From Pyruvatibacter sp. (GTDB lineage: Bacteria; Pseudomonadota; Alphaproteobacteria; CGMCC-115125): DNA of 64,000 nucleotides. The notes below the pieces were generated by a model that was given only the letters and a program-made list of their open reading frames with translations, had not been told where the DNA came from and did not search any database. The translations under genes and the position numbers were made by a program. The stretch is taken from NCBI RefSeq assembly GCF_040219635.1, contig NZ_JAVJSC010000003.1, positions 878,501 through 942,500 of the forward strand. Direction: 5' to 3'. The first letter of the stretch is position 1. Each line of letters opens with the position of its first letter. This document shows positions 41,213-51,634 of the stretch, piece after piece.

Positions 41213-44200
41213 TTAAATCACAGTTTTTTGCTGTTGTATAAGCAGTGAGTCAGGAATATCCATCAGCCGTGGCCCGTCGGTCCATACCAGGGCGCATCTC
41301 ACCTGCCGGCCCGGATAGGCTGCCGCCACCAGCGCCCGATAGGCTGCCATTTGGTCGATATAAATCTGCGCAACTCCCTTCACGTCAGCAGGTGGTGGCC
41401 TGTTGGTTTTGTAGTCCGCAATCATGACGGTGGTTTGTGTGACTGCGAGGCGATCTATTTGTCCGGCCACTGGCACGGATTTGCCCTTCCACATGATACG
41501 TCCGGCCAGCGCGACTTCGGCACGGCTGCCGGGTGCAAACAGCGGCGCAAACTTCGGGTCGTCAAGCACCGCCATCACTTCGTCGGCCATACCTTCACAT
41601 GCTGATGCATCAAATGCCGGGTCCGCGTTGGCCTTGAGATAGGCAAGTGCCGCCGGTCGGCGGTCCCTGGATGCAATGTCCGGCAGATGCTGCAGCAGCG
41701 TGTGAATAAGCCGCCCGCGCGCAAACCGCTGCGATACGCCAGCTTCATGCCCAAACCCGGTCAGCGGGGAAAGGGCAGGCGGCAGTGCGGCGCTGGCAGA
41801 TCCTTCTTCATCCGATGGCATGAGGGAGGGGGCAAGCGGCCCCATGGGTGCCGCATCTGCCGGCGCGCGTGCCGTGACCCAATCGGGAAGGTTTACTGCG
41901 CCGGCCGCCGCGTCGTGCGCCTTGTCGGGGGCCGCTGCAACCTTCTGCGGGCTTTCAAGTCGCAACACGGTTGCGGGGCCATCGGCAAACTCGACATCCA
42001 CGGTCTTCGCGTGCGGTTGGGCTTCAAGGATTTTATACACGCGCTCATACCAGCTTGTTTCGCGCGGCTTGGTCTTGCCGTGATAGGCGGCGATATAGAG
42101 CCGGTCCATGGCGCGGGTCATGGCCACATACAACAGCCGCCGATACTCCTCGTTGTCGCGCTGCTCGCGCGCCAGTATGGCGGCGGCGGAGGCTGCGTCT
42201 GCGTCGGTCTTGCTGGGGCTATAGGTCACCAGCCCGGTTTCATGGGTCAGCAATGCTGCCCGTCCACCTGCGGCCCCCGTCACAATTGTGTCTGGCAGAA
42301 TGACCACATTGGCTTCAAGGCCCTTGGCACCGTGCACGGTCATGATGCGCACCTTGTTGCCGCTCTGGTCCAGGTCGCGCTTGATCTGCGTGGTATCCGC
42401 ATCCATCCATGCCACAAAGTCCTGCAGGGAAGGCGTATTGGTTGCCTCATAGGCAAGGGTCTGGTTCAAAAACTCATCAATGGGATCATGGGCATCCATG
42501 CCCAGCCGCGTCACCAGCGCCTCGCGGCCTCGCCGCGGCCCCAATACCTGGCTGAAAAACTCGTGCGGACGCAGCCGCCCTACATCATTGCGAATATCGG
42601 TCAGATACTCATAGGCAGCGCTCGCTCCGGGCACTTCAGCGCGGCGGTTTTTGAGCGTTTCCCAAAGGGTTGCGTCACCACGGTCATGCGCCAGCGCGAA
42701 CAGGCCCGTTTCATCAATGTCACAGAGTGGACTGCGCAAGACGGTTGCAAGGGTCAGGTCATCCTCCGGCAAGAGGGCAAACCGGGCCAGCGCCATCAGG
42801 TCCATCACGGCGATGTGGTCTCCCAGCACCAGCCGGTCCACGCCGGCGACGGGAATGTCCTTTTCCTTCATCTTGCGGATCAACTCATCCACCAGCGCAT
42901 TGCGGCGGCGAACCAGAATGAGAATGTCACCAGCCTGCATCGTGCGGCCGCGCTGGGGCAACATCTCGGTGCCAATCCAGCCCGCTATCGCGTCGGTGAT
43001 GCGGTCTGCCAGTCGTGCCAGCGGGCTGGTGGCGCTGACGGCATTCAGCGGCGCATCCCACAGAGAACTTTCCTCTGCGTCCTGCGGCCCGATTGCGGGC
43101 CAGACTTCCACGAGGCCCGCACGTCCGGTCCACACGCTCTCGTGATGGATCGGGCTTTTATCTGCCGACTGATTGCCCGCCACAACACCCTGCCGCATGT
43201 CCATGGGTTCAAACACCGCATCAACGCTGTCCAGTATTTCCTGAGCCGTGCGCCATGACACCGTCAGGTCCAGGTCCCGCCATGTTTGTTCGGCTGCTTT
43301 TGCGGCGTCGCGAAACTGTTGCCGCTTCTGCGCAAATGTTCCCGGCTCTGCGCCCTGAAACGAAAAGATGGATTGTTTCTCGTCGCCCACAGCAAACAGG
43401 GTGCGCGTTACACCCATTCGGCCCGCATCGTCAGGCGCAAAGGCGCGCGCGCCGTCGCCGGCAAAAAACTCCTGCACCAGCGCTTCGATCACTTTCCATT
43501 GCTGGGGGCTGGTGTCCTGCGCCTCGTCAACCAGAACATGGTCAAGGCCGCGGTCCAGCTTGTAAAGCACCCATTGCGCGGATGTGCGGCTCGACAAAAG
43601 CTGCGCCGTGCGCGTGATAAGATCGTCATAATCAAGCAATGCATGGTGCGTTTTGAGGGCCTCGTATGCCGCCAGCACCCCATGCCCCAGCCGCAACACG
43701 GCACAGGTCATGGCGGATGTCTGCGCTGCGCGGCACCTGAACACTGCTTCAACAATGTTCGACCGCTCCTTAATCAACCAATCCTTGATATGCGGCGAAC
43801 CATCAGCAAGCGATTTGGTGATGATGTCTTTATCGGTGCGCCCTTCGCGGTTCTGCTTCAGAAAAACCCACTGAAAATACGTCAGCCAGCCAGAGGGTGT
43901 GGGGTCATTCAGAAAGGCTGCAATCGATTTCGCCTTCTTCTTGTCGTTGGTTGAGCCGGTACTCAAGACGCTCATCGCTTCGCGCACAGCGCCCATATCC
44001 AGTTGGGCAATGGCATCGGCCAGAATGCTGGTCTCGTCGGCGCCCGGCGGCACGCTCAGGGCATCGGCAACAGCACGCTCTGCCCCGTCAATGCCCTGCG
44101 CGGCGTCTATCCAGCGCGCCAGCTTGTGCCTGTGGCTGCTGACTTCGGTCAGCAATCCCTCAAGCGCGGCCTCGTCGGCCACACCGGCAATGCGCACCAT

Positions 44201-44815
44201 CGCCTGCGCCAGTGGAGTTTCGGGGGCATCAACGGTTTGTTGCAAAACCTGATCGCGCGCTTCGGCCAGAAGCTCCGCAGACTGACGGTCGTCTGCTAGG
44301 GCGAAATGCGGGCTCACACCGGCTTCCAGTGGAAAGCGACCCAGCAGGCTTTCGCAAAACGCATGAATGGTCTGGATTTTGAGGCCGCCGGGGGTTTCAA
44401 GGGCGCTGGCAAATAGTCGGCGCGCTTTGGCAATTTCGTCTGCCTCAAGGTCGCGCCCTTCCAGGAAAGCCAGTTCCCCGGCCAGTTTGTGTTCGGGCAT
44501 GGTGGACCATTCGCCCAGCCGCTCATACAGCTTGGTCTGCATCTGGGCGGCGGCCGCGCGGGTGAAGGTCAGGCACAGAATGTGTTCGGGGCGCGTGCCG
44601 TTGAGCAGCAACCGTGCCACACGGCTGGTCAGCGTGTAGGTCTTGCCGGTACCCGCATTGGCAGACACCCAGACGCTTGCGCGCGGGTCGGCCGCCGCCA
44701 GTTGACTGGCGGACGAGCGTTGGCGCAATTGGGCGTTTGCACCATCAAAAGGCTTTGCCGACGCGTCTGTGGCGTCGTCGCCTGCCTTTAGTCCGGGTCG
44801 GATGCCGTCTGCCAT
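41213..44815 (-). CDS. addA: Double-strand break repair helicase-nuclease AddA
   Basis: This 1200-residue UvrD-type helicase fused to a RecB-family nuclease is the AddAB counterpart of RecBCD. Walker A ANAGTGKTY at 52-60, LVDEAQDTSP (motif II), GDEKQSIFSFQGA (motif III), VHGAKGLEANVV (motif V) and LLYVAMTRAMDRL (motif VI) are visible. The nuclease motif IADYKTNRPP is near the C-terminus. AddAB resects broken DNA ends for RecA loading, with Chi-like site recognition. It overlaps addB by 28 bases. Recombination via AddAB rather than RecBCD is the alphaproteobacterial norm. Confidence 0.96.
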   Translation of the reverse strand: MADGIRPGLKAGDDATDASAKPFDGANAQLRQRSSASQLAAADPRASVWVSANAGTGKTYTLTSRVARLLLNGTRPEHILCLTFTRAAAAQMQTKLYERLGEWSTMPEHKLAGELAFLEGRDLEADEIAKARRLFASALETPGGLKIQTIHAFCESLLGRFPLEAGVSPHFALADDRQSAELLAEARDQVLQQTVDAPETPLAQAMVRIAGVADEAALEGLLTEVSSHRHKLARWIDAAQGIDGAERAVADALSVPPGADETSILADAIAQLDMGAVREAMSVLSTGSTNDKKKAKSIAAFLNDPTPSGWLTYFQWVFLKQNREGRTDKDIITKSLADGSPHIKDWLIKERSNIVEAVFRCRAAQTSAMTCAVLRLGHGVLAAYEALKTHHALLDYDDLITRTAQLLSSRTSAQWVLYKLDRGLDHVLVDEAQDTSPQQWKVIEALVQEFFAGDGARAFAPDDAGRMGVTRTLFAVGDEKQSIFSFQGAEPGTFAQKRQQFRDAAKAAEQTWRDLDLTVSWRTAQEILDSVDAVFEPMDMRQGVVAGNQSADKSPIHHESVWTGRAGLVEVWPAIGPQDAEESSLWDAPLNAVSATSPLARLADRITDAIAGWIGTEMLPQRGRTMQAGDILILVRRRNALVDELIRKMKEKDIPVAGVDRLVLGDHIAVMDLMALARFALLPEDDLTLATVLRSPLCDIDETGLFALAHDRGDATLWETLKNRRAEVPGASAAYEYLTDIRNDVGRLRPHEFFSQVLGPRRGREALVTRLGMDAHDPIDEFLNQTLAYEATNTPSLQDFVAWMDADTTQIKRDLDQSGNKVRIMTVHGAKGLEANVVILPDTIVTGAAGGRAALLTHETGLVTYSPSKTDADAASAAAILAREQRDNEEYRRLLYVAMTRAMDRLYIAAYHGKTKPRETSWYERVYKILEAQPHAKTVDVEFADGPATVLRLESPQKVAAAPDKAHDAAAGAVNLPDWVTARAPADAAPMGPLAPSLMPSDEEGSASAALPPALSPLTGFGHEAGVSQRFARGRLIHTLLQHLPDIASRDRRPAALAYLKANADPAFDASACEGMADEVMAVLDDPKFAPLFAPGSRAEVALAGRIMWKGKSVPVAGQIDRLAVTQTTVMIADYKTNRPPPADVKGVAQIYIDQMAAYRALVAAAYPGRQVRCALVWTDGPRLMDIPDSLLIQQQKTVI

Positions 44816-47787
44816 TCCTTCACCCGTGCCAGATGGTTGTAATTGCTGAATGCCGCCAGGAACTGCGGACGCGGTTGCGAGAGGTACGGCGTTTCTTCTT
44901 TCTCGAATGTCTCGAGCAGCGCCAGTGTGTGCTCCATAATTGACGCTGCCAGGCCCATCGGGTCGTCCAGTGGCTTGATGGCGCCCGGTTCGCGTCCGCC
45001 GCGCAGCTCCACGTAGGCGAGTTCGGATGTGTCGGCTGCGGGGAGCACAAAGTCCTTTTTGCCAAAGGTTCCGGCTCGTGCCATTTCGGCCTCAAGCGGC
45101 AACTGCACGGAAAACTTTGCGTTGGTTTGCTTGACCGTAGGTACAACGCCGGTCTTGTAATCGAGAATGGCAAGTGTGCCGTCGGAAAGAACGTCTATGC
45201 GGTCTGCGATACCGGACAGGGTAAAAGTCCGGGTGCCGACGGGGAACACATATTTGCCTTTCATCTCCACATGGGTCCGGGCAATGCGCGTGCGTCGCTC
45301 GGTCTCCCACGGGATGAACCATTCCGCCACCCGCAAAAAACGCGGATACCAGATAGCCCGCACGGCCGGGCGCGTCGCGGCGGCGTCGAATGCCTCGCGG
45401 GCAATGGCCAGCAGACGCTGGTAGCCATCGGCTGGCATCGGTCCCGGGTTTTGCTCCGAGAAGGTTTCCAGAATGGTGTGAATGAGGTTGCCGCGGTCAG
45501 CCGCACCGGCAAACGCATCCAGATCATCCAGTGGCGATAGTCCCAGAACACTCTCGGCATAAATTGAGTAAGGGTCGCGGAACAGGTCGTTGATGCGGGT
45601 GACGGACAAACGGCTAGGTCGCGCGGCCACCGGCGGTTTTGGGGCCGGACGCGGTGCCTGTAGCGCTTCACGTTGCGGCCTGTCCAGTGTGCGGGCCACT
45701 TCCAGCCACGGGCCGCTATCAATAGCGTGGTCCAGTCCGCGCGTGAGGTTTTCAATCCTCAGCCACCAGCGTGACGGTACGGTGGGTTGCCCCTCGGCGC
45801 GTTCTGCGCGGGTGAGAATAATGTCTTCGGAGCCCAGCCCCTGCGCTACGTCATGCGCTGCCAGACCGATTTGCCGCTCCGGCACTTCAAGGCCAAGCTG
45901 GATACGCATCGGGCGGTTCAGCCACGCGCCGGTTTCAGCGCGTGCGGGCCACACACCTTCATTCAGCCCGCCCATGATGAGCCGGTCTGCATGTTGCAGG
46001 CGGGCTTCGAGCGGACCCAGTATTTGTAACCGCGAATGAGAGCGTCGCACGGGCCGCACCATACGCCCCGCCATCAGCGCACCCAGAATGGACGGATAGT
46101 CCGCGCATGACAGTGTGCCAAGCAAATCTGCGTGGGTCAGCACATCGGCCATCAGCGACGCTGCCGCCTCGCCCGCCACATCGCTCCACATGGCGTGCGC
46201 CCCGGTGGTCTTGTGTGTTGCCGCCAGTGCCTCCACGGCCTGCAGATGAGCTGTCGCCAGTTCCGCAGCGTCTGCTTCGTCGCGTGCAAAAAGTTCCGCA
46301 GCAGGTCCGATGAGGGTTCGCAGCGTTCCGGCCGCCTTGCGCGCTGTTTCCAAACGCGCGCCTTTAAGGCCTCCATGTCTGAGGTCGGGGTTGGTCAGTG
46401 CGGTGATGGCGCTATCAAGCCCGTCAAGACCGGGGGCCGGGCGCGGGCCCCTTAAAACATGCTTATCCAAAAAGCCAATGCGGCGATGAAACACGCCGGG
46501 GCCTTCGCCGCCCTGGGCCAGCCGGTGCTTGAGGGCGGCGAGCATCGGCACCGGGGCAAGGTTCTCTGCCAGCATCTGCGCAGTCAGCAGCAGAAAACTT
46601 CCGGGCAGGCTATGCATCAGCGGTTGACCGCCGCTATCGTCAACGGCAATGCCCCAGCGCGCCAGATCACCAGCTACACGGCGGGCAAGGGCGCGGTCTG
46701 GCGTCACCAGCGCGGCCGTCCTGCCGGGGGTCTCCAGCGTTTCGCGCATGGCAAGAGCAATGGATAGCGATTCAAGCTGCGGGGTGTCCGCCGTCAGCAT
46801 GGTCAGGCCCGCAAGCGCATCATCCATTTGCGGTCCAAGTGTTGCACCCGCATCGCGCCACTTGTCGGTTGTCTCGGCTGGCCGCAGTGCTTCACTTACA
46901 AGCCGGGTGCGGGCTGATGCCTCTTTACGTGTGTGGGTGCAGGTATCGGTGTGGGGCCATATCTGCACGTCACTGCGATCAACGCCCATGCGCTCGAGCA
47001 ACTGCCGCATACCAAACTGCGGATGGGCGGGGCCGCAGGCTGCCCATGACGCATCATCAAGGCGCTGGTCGAGCCCCGGCAGAACCACCGCGCCGTCTTG
47101 TTGGGCGGCAATTTGCGCCAGCAGCCGTGCGGTTGCGGGAATGGAGCCGGTGGAGCCGGCGGCAATCACCGGGCCGGGCGGGTTTGCCTGCCAGCGCACG
47201 CAAGTGGCGTCAATCAACATGCGCCGCCGCCGGGCGGCTTCCACCAGCCCAAGGTCGCTGAGCATTTTGGGCCAAGCATCGGTGATGACCTCAAGAAACG
47301 CCAGTGTCTCTTTCCAGTGGCCGGCAAAGTCGTCATGCACCACGCCTGGCAGTTGATCGAGGCTCACTTCCTCGGTGGCGAACGCATCCAGCAGGGCGGC
47401 CAGTTCATCCGCCAGCGCAATGGCCTGCGCGGCGTTCTCAGGCCCCAGCCCCGTGGCGTGTGCGCGTGCCATGATGAGCCGGGCCAGCGCCAGCGTGCGG
47501 TGCATGGGGGCGATGGCTGCAGGCAGTGTCAGCGCGTCATTGCCGTCGGTCGTGGATGCGGCCTGCGCGGGAAACTCTTCGTCCACATCGCCGAGCGGGC
47601 GGATGACGGGCAGCAACACGGCATCTGCGTCGCTTGCCTCCAGCAGGGCTTCTGCCAGTGCCCGCGCCGCCCGTCGCGTTGGTACCAGCACCGTAACGTC
47701 AGGCAGGGCATCGCCATGCGCCAGAAGCCCGTGTGCCAGCGCCTGCAAGAACGGCACATGCGGGGGAATCGTGAATACCTGTCCCAT
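44788..47787 (-). CDS. addB: Double-strand break repair protein AddB
   Basis: This 999-residue partner of AddA has a degenerate helicase region in the N-terminal half (VLVPTRRAARALAEALL, then VIAAGSTGSIPATARLL). A C-terminal RecB-family nuclease carries LAILDYKTG and PLEAEMARAGTF. No four-Cys iron-sulfur cluster was seen with certainty. AddB provides the second nuclease strand activity. It lies 48 bases behind murU and overlaps addA, forming a murU-addB-addA run typical of Alphaproteobacteria. Confidence 0.95.
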   Translation of the reverse strand: MGQVFTIPPHVPFLQALAHGLLAHGDALPDVTVLVPTRRAARALAEALLEASDADAVLLPVIRPLGDVDEEFPAQAASTTDGNDALTLPAAIAPMHRTLALARLIMARAHATGLGPENAAQAIALADELAALLDAFATEEVSLDQLPGVVHDDFAGHWKETLAFLEVITDAWPKMLSDLGLVEAARRRRMLIDATCVRWQANPPGPVIAAGSTGSIPATARLLAQIAAQQDGAVVLPGLDQRLDDASWAACGPAHPQFGMRQLLERMGVDRSDVQIWPHTDTCTHTRKEASARTRLVSEALRPAETTDKWRDAGATLGPQMDDALAGLTMLTADTPQLESLSIALAMRETLETPGRTAALVTPDRALARRVAGDLARWGIAVDDSGGQPLMHSLPGSFLLLTAQMLAENLAPVPMLAALKHRLAQGGEGPGVFHRRIGFLDKHVLRGPRPAPGLDGLDSAITALTNPDLRHGGLKGARLETARKAAGTLRTLIGPAAELFARDEADAAELATAHLQAVEALAATHKTTGAHAMWSDVAGEAAASLMADVLTHADLLGTLSCADYPSILGALMAGRMVRPVRRSHSRLQILGPLEARLQHADRLIMGGLNEGVWPARAETGAWLNRPMRIQLGLEVPERQIGLAAHDVAQGLGSEDIILTRAERAEGQPTVPSRWWLRIENLTRGLDHAIDSGPWLEVARTLDRPQREALQAPRPAPKPPVAARPSRLSVTRINDLFRDPYSIYAESVLGLSPLDDLDAFAGAADRGNLIHTILETFSEQNPGPMPADGYQRLLAIAREAFDAAATRPAVRAIWYPRFLRVAEWFIPWETERRTRIARTHVEMKGKYVFPVGTRTFTLSGIADRIDVLSDGTLAILDYKTGVVPTVKQTNAKFSVQLPLEAEMARAGTFGKKDFVLPAADTSELAYVELRGGREPGAIKPLDDPMGLAASIMEHTLALLETFEKEETPYLSQPRPQFLAAFSNYNHLARVKEWQTASDPD

Positions 47788-47835
47788 GAGTACATGGTAG
47801 CGCGAAACCGCGAGGCTGAGGCGGATAAGTTGCGC

Positions 47836-48552
47836 CTAGAGGCTTTGCAGAAACTCCTGCGCGTCGGCAAGTGCTGCGGGTGTCCCCACATGCATCCACA
47901 CGCCGTCATGGCGCAGGCCAAAGGCGCGTCCTGCATCAAAGATGCCTCGCCAGACCCTGGTGGTTGAAAACGCCGTCTCGTCGATGTCGGCAAATAGCTG
48001 TGGCTTGATGATCTGGACGCCGGTGTACATGAAGGGTGCAACGGAGCTTGGCTCGCGCCACTCAAGTTTGCCTGCCGCATCCATGATGAAGTCGCCCCTC
48101 GACACATCGCCGATGATCGAGGCTGTAACGGCCACAACCAGCAGCGCGTCCATCTTGCCGGCGTCAAACGTTTCGATCAGGCGTGGCAGGGTCTTGCCCA
48201 TGCCTTCCACCCACACGCTGTCGCAATTGTGCGTGATGATGGGTTTGTCGCCCAGCAACGGCAGCGCTTTTTTGATGCCGCCGCCGGTTTCCAGCAATTC
48301 GCCGCTTTCATCCGAAATGAGAATGTCGGGGTCGTTGCGCGCTTCGAGATGCGCCCGCATCAGGTCGGCGAAGGCATGAATGTTGACGACGATGCGCTTG
48401 ATGCCCGCGGCCTTGAGACGGTCAATCGCATGGTCCACCATCGCCTTGCCGCCCACTTCAATCAGCGCCTTGGGCTTGTCGTCTGTGAGCGGTTTCATGC
48501 GGGTGCCGTGGCCCGCCGCCAGCACCATGGCTGTATCGATTGCGTTGCTCAT
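47836..48552 (-). CDS. murU: Nucleotidyltransferase, probable N-acetylmuramate-1-phosphate uridylyltransferase MurU
   Basis: This 238-residue protein begins with TAMVLAAGHGTRMKPLTDDKPKALIEV, the sugar-nucleotide transferase signature (GxGTRMxPLT...PK) with the metal Asp in NCDSVWVEG. Next to an aminoglycoside-phosphotransferase-like kinase (AmgK), it fits MurU, which makes UDP-MurNAc from recycled MurNAc-1-phosphate. A mannose-1-phosphate guanylyltransferase is the alternative, since the fold alone does not decide. Its start overlaps amgK (ATGA), so the two are coupled. Confidence 0.78.
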   Translation of the reverse strand: MSNAIDTAMVLAAGHGTRMKPLTDDKPKALIEVGGKAMVDHAIDRLKAAGIKRIVVNIHAFADLMRAHLEARNDPDILISDESGELLETGGGIKKALPLLGDKPIITHNCDSVWVEGMGKTLPRLIETFDAGKMDALLVVAVTASIIGDVSRGDFIMDAAGKLEWREPSSVAPFMYTGVQIIKPQLFADIDETAFSTTRVWRGIFDAGRAFGLRHDGVWMHVGTPAALADAQEFLQSL

Positions 48553-49655
48553 GGTTTGACCGTGCCCGGATCAATGGGGGTGCGCATCTGTGCCAGCGAC
48601 ACATTTTCCGCATACCACTTTGCAACCGGCGCAAGCGCTGGATGCGCCAGATCGCGGGCCAGATAATCCGCAAGGCGCGGCATATGTGCAAGATACTGCG
48701 GCTTGCCGTCGCGCAGCAAAAGTCGGGCGAAAATGCCGATGATCTTGGTGTTGCGCTGCGCACCCATGATGGCATAAGCGGCGCGGAACTGCTCGGCATC
48801 AAAACCGGTGTCCTGGGCTGTGCGGGCAGCCTCGTAGCGCGCCAGAAGCCGGGCTTCGGTCTGCGCAGGCACCGTGCGGCGGGCGTCCTGCAACAGTGAG
48901 ACCACGTCATAGGCTGCAGGACCGATCAGCGAATCCTGAAAATCAATGATGCCGACGCGCGCAAGGCCGGTGCGCTGCTCAAGCAACAGCAGATTGGGTG
49001 AATGGTAGTCGCGCAGCACCAGCACATCCGCAGCACCACGCGCATGGGGCAATATGCCTGCCCACGCGGTGTGAAAGTCAGCTTGCGCCTGTGCGCTGGC
49101 TTCGCTGCCGGTTGCAAGGCGCACATACCAGGCTGGCAGCAAGGCCACTTCGGTCAGCAGTGCCGCGTCATCATAGGGCGGCACATGATGCAGCGGGCCG
49201 TCATCACCACAGGGCAGCGCGTCGGGCGCGGCAAGTGTATGCAGTGCGGCGAGTGCATCCACAGCAATGCCATACAATTCTTCTTCGCTGTCGCCTGCCG
49301 CAATGCGTGAGGCGAACAAGCCGTCGCCCAAATCTTCGAGCAGCAAAAATCCGTTGGTCAGATCCTGTGCGAAAATCTCCGGCGCGCTGAAGCCGTGTGC
49401 TGAGAGATGCCGGGCTATGGCCGCAAAGGGGCGCATGTTCTCGGCCAGGTGCACAATCGTGCTGTAGCTCTTGCCATCCACAATGGGTGGGCCGTCGGGG
49501 CCAGGCGGAGCGTTCATCAGCACGGCGCGCTTGCCGTTCAGTGTCAGGCGCTCGTAGCTGCGGCTTGAGGCGTCACCCGCCAGCGGACCGGACGTGGCAT
49601 CAGCCCATCCCGCGCGTGCCAGAAATGTGTCACGCATCTGTATGCGGTCAGACAT
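48549..49655 (-). CDS. amgK: APH-fold sugar kinase, probable anomeric MurNAc/GlcNAc kinase AmgK
   Basis: This 368-residue aminoglycoside phosphotransferase-fold protein has DASSRSYERLTLNGKRAVLM as the N-lobe, the catalytic loop VLRDYHSPNLLLL (Asp and Asn) and the metal Asp in IIDFQDSLIGPAAYDVVSL. AmgK phosphorylates recycled MurNAc at C1, feeding MurU, in organisms lacking the NagZ-AmpG recycling variant. It lies between tsaE (next base) and murU (4-base overlap), a classic tsaE-amgK-murU arrangement. The exact sugar specificity is inferred. Confidence 0.8.
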   Translation of the reverse strand: MSDRIQMRDTFLARAGWADATSGPLAGDASSRSYERLTLNGKRAVLMNAPPGPDGPPIVDGKSYSTIVHLAENMRPFAAIARHLSAHGFSAPEIFAQDLTNGFLLLEDLGDGLFASRIAAGDSEEELYGIAVDALAALHTLAAPDALPCGDDGPLHHVPPYDDAALLTEVALLPAWYVRLATGSEASAQAQADFHTAWAGILPHARGAADVLVLRDYHSPNLLLLEQRTGLARVGIIDFQDSLIGPAAYDVVSLLQDARRTVPAQTEARLLARYEAARTAQDTGFDAEQFRAAYAIMGAQRNTKIIGIFARLLLRDGKPQYLAHMPRLADYLARDLAHPALAPVAKWYAENVSLAQMRTPIDPGTVKP

Positions 49656-50162
49656 CTAGTGTGCCACCCGTTTCAGTTTTGCGGCCCACGCCCCATGACC
49701 GGTCATGGTCAGTTTGCGTTTCTCGCTGGTCGGGTCGGCGTCCGCATCATCCAGCGTCAGCACAATGTCGAGCCGGCCTTTGACCCGCGATGCGTCAAAT
49801 GCGCGGCCAAGACGCGCGGGCCATTCAACCACCAGCGCGCCGTAGTCCAGCGCATCTTCAAGGCCCAGTTCTTCAATCTCGCTGTCATCCTCAATGCGGT
49901 AGAGGTCCACATGGGCGACCATCAAATAGGGCGTGTCGTATTGCTGAATGAGCGTGAATGTCGGGCTGGGGATTTCACCGGTCACACCAAGCGCCCGAAT
50001 AAGGCCGCGGGCAAGAGTGGATTTTCCAGCCCCTAGATCACCGGCAAGGGCGATGATCTCGCCGGGCTCAAGCAGGGCAGCCAGCCGTGCGCCAAGTGCC
50101 TGCGTAGCAGCTTCGTCGGCCATCACAAACTCAGCCGTTTCAACGTCAACAAGACCTGGCAT
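49656..50162 (-). CDS. tsaE: tRNA threonylcarbamoyladenosine ATPase TsaE
   Basis: This 168-residue P-loop ATPase has Walker A GDLGAGKST (41-49). SPTFTLIQQYDT (the Thr/Ser region) and VDLYRIEDDSEIEELGLED (switch and Walker-B-like) follow, with a C-terminal basic tail. With TsaB and TsaD it makes t6A at position 37 of ANN-decoding tRNAs. It is followed directly by amgK with no gap. In many alphas it sits next to divL, but here a divergent redox pair stands between them. Confidence 0.95.
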   Translation of the reverse strand: MPGLVDVETAEFVMADEAATQALGARLAALLEPGEIIALAGDLGAGKSTLARGLIRALGVTGEIPSPTFTLIQQYDTPYLMVAHVDLYRIEDDSEIEELGLEDALDYGALVVEWPARLGRAFDASRVKGRLDIVLTLDDADADPTSEKRKLTMTGHGAWAAKLKRVAH

Positions 50163-50381
50163 TCAAGGGTCCGGCAAATGAACGACGATACACAACAGGT
50201 GTACGCTATTGGCGCTTTTAGACGGGCGCCCGCCGCGCCTCAACCCCCCGGTAATATACTGCGTGCGGGCGTGCCTCTTGGCTGGTTTCCGCCTTTCATG
50301 CTACCCGCTCACCTGACTACGCACTATGAGCACAGGACGCCGCCCTAAAAGCGCACGAACAATCGAAGGACGCGATCAATC

Positions 50382-51599
50382 ATGAGCAACACTGTGGTGA
50401 TTATCGGCGCTGGCCACGCGGCCGGCCAAGCCGTTGCCAGCCTTCGGCAGGAAAAGTTCGAGGGCAACATCGTGGTTGTTGGCGAAGAGAGCGTGGTGCC
50501 GTATCAGCGCCCGCCGCTGTCGAAAAAGTTTCTGGCCGGCGAGATTGGCCTTGATCGGGTGCTGTTCAAGCCGGTGGAGTTTTATGCCAAGGCCGACGCC
50601 GACATGATTTTGGACACGGTCGTCGAAAAAATTGATACCGCTGCCCACAAAGTGCATCTCGAAGAAGGCCGCACGCTGGACTACTCCAAGCTCATCATCA
50701 CCACCGGCGGGCGGGTGCGCAAACTCACCTGCCCCGGCGCTGATCTGCCCGGTGTGCATTACCTGCGCACGATCGCTGATGTTGAAGCCATCCGCGCTGA
50801 TTTCTCGCCCGGTGCAAAACTTGTGATTGTCGGCGGTGGCTATATCGGTCTTGAGGTGGCGGCTGTGGCGGTGAAGCACGGCATTGATGTGACAGTGCTG
50901 GAGATGGCGCCGACAGTGCTGGGCCGGGTGACATGCAAGGAAGTTGCGCATTTCTTTGAGCGCGTGCACGGCGAGGAAGGAGTCAAAATCCTCACCAATA
51001 CAGCGCTCGAAAGCATTGAAGGCGACGGCAAGGTATCGGGCATTAAAACCGGCAACGGCGATATTATTCCCGCAGATTTCGTGATCGCCGGCATCGGCAT
51101 CCTGCCCAATATGGAGCTGGCGGCGGACGCGGGCATTGAATGTGGCAACGGCATCGTGGTGGATGACCTGTGCCAGACATCTGACCCCGATGTGTATGCA
51201 GCGGGCGACTGCACGTTTCACCCCAACCCGATTTACCAGACCAGCCTGCGCCTTGAATCCGTACATAACGCGCTGGAACAGGCCAAGACGGCCGCTGCCG
51301 CCATTTGCGGCAAGCAGAAGCCATATGGCCAGGTGCCATGGTTCTGGTCCGACCAGTATGACCTGAAGTTGCAGATTGCAGGGCTGAGCCAGGGCTTTGA
51401 CCAGGTGGTGATCCGTGGCGATATTTCAGGCCGTTCGTTTGCAGCCTTCTATCTCAAGGACGGCAAGATGATCGCGGTAGATGCCATCAACCGCGCGCCT
51501 GAGTTCATGATGTCGCGGATGCTGCTGCAAAAAGGCACGACCGTGAGTGCGGAGCGGCTGGCGGATGAAAGCATCGACATGAAAGAGATTGCCGACTGA
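50382..51599 (+). CDS. FAD-dependent ferredoxin reductase
   Basis: This 405-residue protein belongs to the putidaredoxin/rubredoxin-reductase type. The N-terminal FAD site is VVIIGAGHAAGQAVASLRQ (GxGxxA/G), RPPLSK (second FAD-site motif) follows, the NAD site is KLVIVGGGYIGLEVAAVAV, and VYAAGDCTFHPNP is the third FAD motif. It transfers electrons from NAD(P)H to a 2Fe-2S ferredoxin, normally for a cytochrome P450 or an oxygenase. The vertebrate-type ferredoxin 266 bases downstream is the expected partner. No P450 lies in the window, so the terminal acceptor is elsewhere. Confidence 0.92.
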   Translation: MSNTVVIIGAGHAAGQAVASLRQEKFEGNIVVVGEESVVPYQRPPLSKKFLAGEIGLDRVLFKPVEFYAKADADMILDTVVEKIDTAAHKVHLEEGRTLDYSKLIITTGGRVRKLTCPGADLPGVHYLRTIADVEAIRADFSPGAKLVIVGGGYIGLEVAAVAVKHGIDVTVLEMAPTVLGRVTCKEVAHFFERVHGEEGVKILTNTALESIEGDGKVSGIKTGNGDIIPADFVIAGIGILPNMELAADAGIECGNGIVVDDLCQTSDPDVYAAGDCTFHPNPIYQTSLRLESVHNALEQAKTAAAAICGKQKPYGQVPWFWSDQYDLKLQIAGLSQGFDQVVIRGDISGRSFAAFYLKDGKMIAVDAINRAPEFMMSRMLLQKGTTVSAERLADESIDMKEIAD

Positions 51600-51634
51600 C
51601 TCACATGCCGTGCAGGTGCCGGATGTCAGGGCGC

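Noticed and set aside
41687..43258. 523-codon open frame opposite addA
   Set aside because: It is a high-GC shadow of addA in another frame. It is Arg/Gly/His-rich with no recognisable domain, while addA shows all helicase and nuclease motifs.
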